Of a DNA stretch of 7,487 nt, positions 6,852-7,487 are shown in pieces (within the stretch, counting starts at the first letter, position 1; each line of letters begins with the position of its first letter). A program made the position numbers and the translations under genes. The stretch comes from Legionellales bacterium (lineage in GTDB: Bacteria > Pseudomonadota > Gammaproteobacteria > Legionellales > Legionellaceae): contig JAGVJT010000199.1 of the NCBI GenBank assembly GCA_020050955.1, forward strand, positions 1 to 7,487, written 5' to 3'. The notes beneath the pieces are model-generated. The model ran no database searches and had not been told where the DNA came from. It saw only the letters and a program-made list of their open reading frames with translations.

Positions 6852-6886
6852 AAAGCCATGTTATTGTGCAATAACATGGCTTTTTT
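6852..6886 (+). terminator. Intrinsic terminator of fis
   Basis: A perfect 14-bp stem is formed by AAAGCCATGTTATT (6852-6865) and AATAACATGGCTTT (6870-6883), with a GTGC tetraloop. A T-run covers 6881-6886. It lies 37 nt after the fis stop. The A-run on the left arm is short, so activity is mainly expected for rightward transcripts. Confidence 0.9.
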
Positions 6887-6961
6887 ATCTTTTCAGTACA
6901 GCTAAGCTGTTTCTTGTATAAAAGTAGTGTGCTAAAAAGACTTTAATATCTCAGATGTCTC

Positions 6962-7010
6962 ATCCTGAGGGTAATGAAGGATCTCGAGTTGTACTGACTC
7001 GATCACCTTC
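6962..7010. repeat. Degenerate intergenic palindromic repeat upstream of the rnpB fragment
   Basis: The rest of the non-coding stretch 6887-7072 contains ATCCT (6962-6966) paired with AGGAT (6978-6982). An overlapping larger stem pairs GAAGG and TCGAGT (6976-6980, 6984-6989) with ACTCGA and CCTTC (6997-7002, 7006-7010), around a 3x3 internal loop. The text CATCCTGAG...GAAGGATCTCGAG resembles a widespread class of bacterial dispersed repeats carrying CATCCTGAGCG..GAAGGATCTCG; that resemblance is from memory. An isolated 13-bp palindrome ACAGCTAAGCTGT lies at 6898-6910. No gene was found here. Confidence 0.4.
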
Positions 7011-7036
7011 TTCGTCGTTACAAAAGATTTCATAAT

Positions 7037-7065
7037 TAGGCAGGTTATTATGATTTCGTTATGAT
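7037..7065 (+). promoter_or_regulatory. Candidate rnpB promoter
   Basis: TATGAT (7060-7065) ends 7 nt before the G at 7073, where the RNase P RNA sequence begins. TAGGCA (7037-7042; 4 of 6 to TTGACA) lies 17 nt upstream. The position relative to the expected RNA 5' end supports it more than the -35 does. Confidence 0.45.
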
Positions 7066-7072
7066 TCATCTT

Positions 7073-7185
7073 GAAGTCAATCAGACAACCGTGCTTTGCT
7101 TTATCGCAGAGAGGAAAGTCCGAGCTCCAGCGGGTAGAGTGCCAGGTAACGCCTGGGAGATGAAAGTCTACGGAAAGTGTCACAG
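7073..7185 (+). ncRNA. rnpB: RNase P RNA, 5' fragment only (truncated)
   Basis: This is the 5' third of the catalytic RNA that trims tRNA 5' leaders. It begins GAAGTCAATCAGAC, like the P1/P2 start of E. coli M1 RNA (GAAGCTGACCAGAC). It contains the hallmark conserved region GAGGAAAGTCCGAGCTCC (7111-7128), then GTGCCAGGTAACGCCTGGG (7139-7157, with the CCAGG/CCTGG hairpin), and ends in GGAAAGTGTCACAG (7172-7185), matching bacterial A-type RNAs. Beyond this the expected continuation (P10-P18 and the 3' strands of P4, P2 and P1) is absent; no ATTGACTTC partner for the P1 start occurs downstream. A full RNA is about 350-400 nt, so this copy cannot be functional. It passes directly into a DUF1840-like coding sequence. 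Confidence 0.88.
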
Positions 7186-7384
7186 TGGCATTATTTCTAG
7201 TGCGCTAACAGAGCAAGATGTATCGCATGCTCTGATATCATTACAAAAAGTCGTTTATCAATTACCTCAAGATGATTTATCACTCCAAACAGCTGATCAT
7301 GTGACACTTCGACATCGTGCTCCCCCTTTAATTGGTTTATTAGAGCATGCACAAAAACATCATTATCACGTGATGTGGGATTAG
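7178..7384 (+). pseudogene. DUF1840-like protein, C-terminal part fused to the rnpB fragment
   Basis: In one frame, 68 codons from TGT at 7178 to the TAG at 7382-7384 read CHSGIISSALTEQDVSHALI and onward, ending RAPPLIGLLEHAQKHHYHVMWD. Small DUF1840 proteins (about 105-115 residues, function unknown) have an HSG...ALxxxDV..AL segment in the middle and end in RAxPLxxLLxxA....VMW. The N-terminal third, which normally begins with a Met-Leu-x-x-Phe-like strand and has an MFGDVA-type segment, is missing. The upstream codons of the same open frame, back to an ATG at 7061, are simply rnpB sequence read as protein. No Shine-Dalgarno precedes that ATG. The frame is undamaged, so the loss is either recent or artefactual. 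The family assignment is from memory of the C-terminal motif. Confidence 0.65.
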
Positions 7385-7391
7385 TTTGTTG

Positions 7392-7427
7392 TTTTTGTTG
7401 ACGAGGGCGTGATTCGTCAAGCAAAAA
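7392..7427. repeat. Stem-loop downstream of the DUF1840-like gene
   Basis: TTTTTGTTGACGA (7392-7404) pairs with TCGTCAA (7414-7420) and CAAAAA (7422-7427), giving 13 base pairs with a single bulged G at 7421 and a 9-nt loop. The T-run is on the 5' side and the A-run on the 3' side, the reverse of an intrinsic terminator. Its role is unknown. Nothing else was recognised in the remaining bases to 7487. Confidence 0.4.
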
Positions 7428-7487
7428 TAAATAGATTCTTTGCTAGTGTAGTCAAAAAAAAATCAAATTGATCTAATTTATCGCCAA

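Noticed and set aside
7061..7384. A single 107-codon open frame as a normal protein gene
   Set aside because: The first ~38 codons are rnpB RNA sequence read as protein, there is no ribosome binding site, and only the C-terminal part looks like a known family.
7392..7427. Intrinsic terminator at the end of the DUF1840-like gene
   Set aside because: The T-run precedes and the A-run follows the stem, so neither strand gives a stem followed by a U-tract.
1..7487. CRISPR array, tRNA gene, toxin-antitoxin pair or phage defence system
   Set aside because: No regularly spaced direct repeats, no cloverleaf or TTCGA-type T-loop in context, and no unassigned gene pair of suitable layout was seen.

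Overview
The window looks like an AT-rich gammaproteobacterial chromosome segment. The evidence is a Fis protein of typical size, a gammaproteobacterial-style ClpB aligning almost end to end with the E. coli protein as I recall it, a divergent suhB/trmJ pair with a cysteine desulfurase gene behind trmJ, and a sigma-32-type heat-shock promoter. A Legionellales-like host (Legionella/Coxiella relatives) would fit the composition and the decayed elements, but that placement is inference and I could not test it.

Layout. Positions 1-237 (minus strand) hold the start of an ISAs1-family transposase whose N-terminal and C-terminal parts are joined in frame, with the catalytic middle missing. Positions 238-486 are non-coding and filled by a roughly 150-bp imperfect palindromic repeat, with a hairpin over the clpB stop codon. 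clpB (487-3069) and suhB (3128-3907) read leftwards. The 58 bp between them carry a near-consensus sigma-32 promoter whose -10 element is also one arm of an 11-bp inverted repeat; the other arm holds the presumed clpB Shine-Dalgarno. A 101-bp divergent region separates suhB from a rightward operon: trmJ (4009-4740), iscS (4749-5924) and an IscA/SufA/HesB-type carrier (5926-6291), with gaps of 8 and 1 nt. fis (6534-6815) has its own extended -10 promoter within an inverted repeat and ends at a strong intrinsic terminator (6852-6886).

From 7073 the sequence is the first ~113 nt of RNase P RNA (rnpB), with a plausible promoter. It changes abruptly, at a short stretch compatible with both sequences, into the C-terminal two-thirds of a DUF1840-like protein gene. 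Neither gene is complete. This chimera is the most striking anomaly: either a real deletion/recombination scar, which implies an intact rnpB elsewhere, or an assembly/amplification chimera.

Functionally the window combines protein disaggregation (ClpB), an inositol-monophosphatase-family protein with a known rRNA-transcription role in E. coli (SuhB), tRNA modification (TrmJ), sulfur mobilisation and Fe-S assembly (IscS plus A-type carrier, without IscU here), and a nucleoid/transcription factor (Fis). I found no CRISPR array, tRNA gene or complete mobile element. The most testable regulatory idea is that clpB translation depends on promoter choice: heat-shock transcripts would lack the left arm of the SD-sequestering hairpin that suhB read-through transcripts carry.
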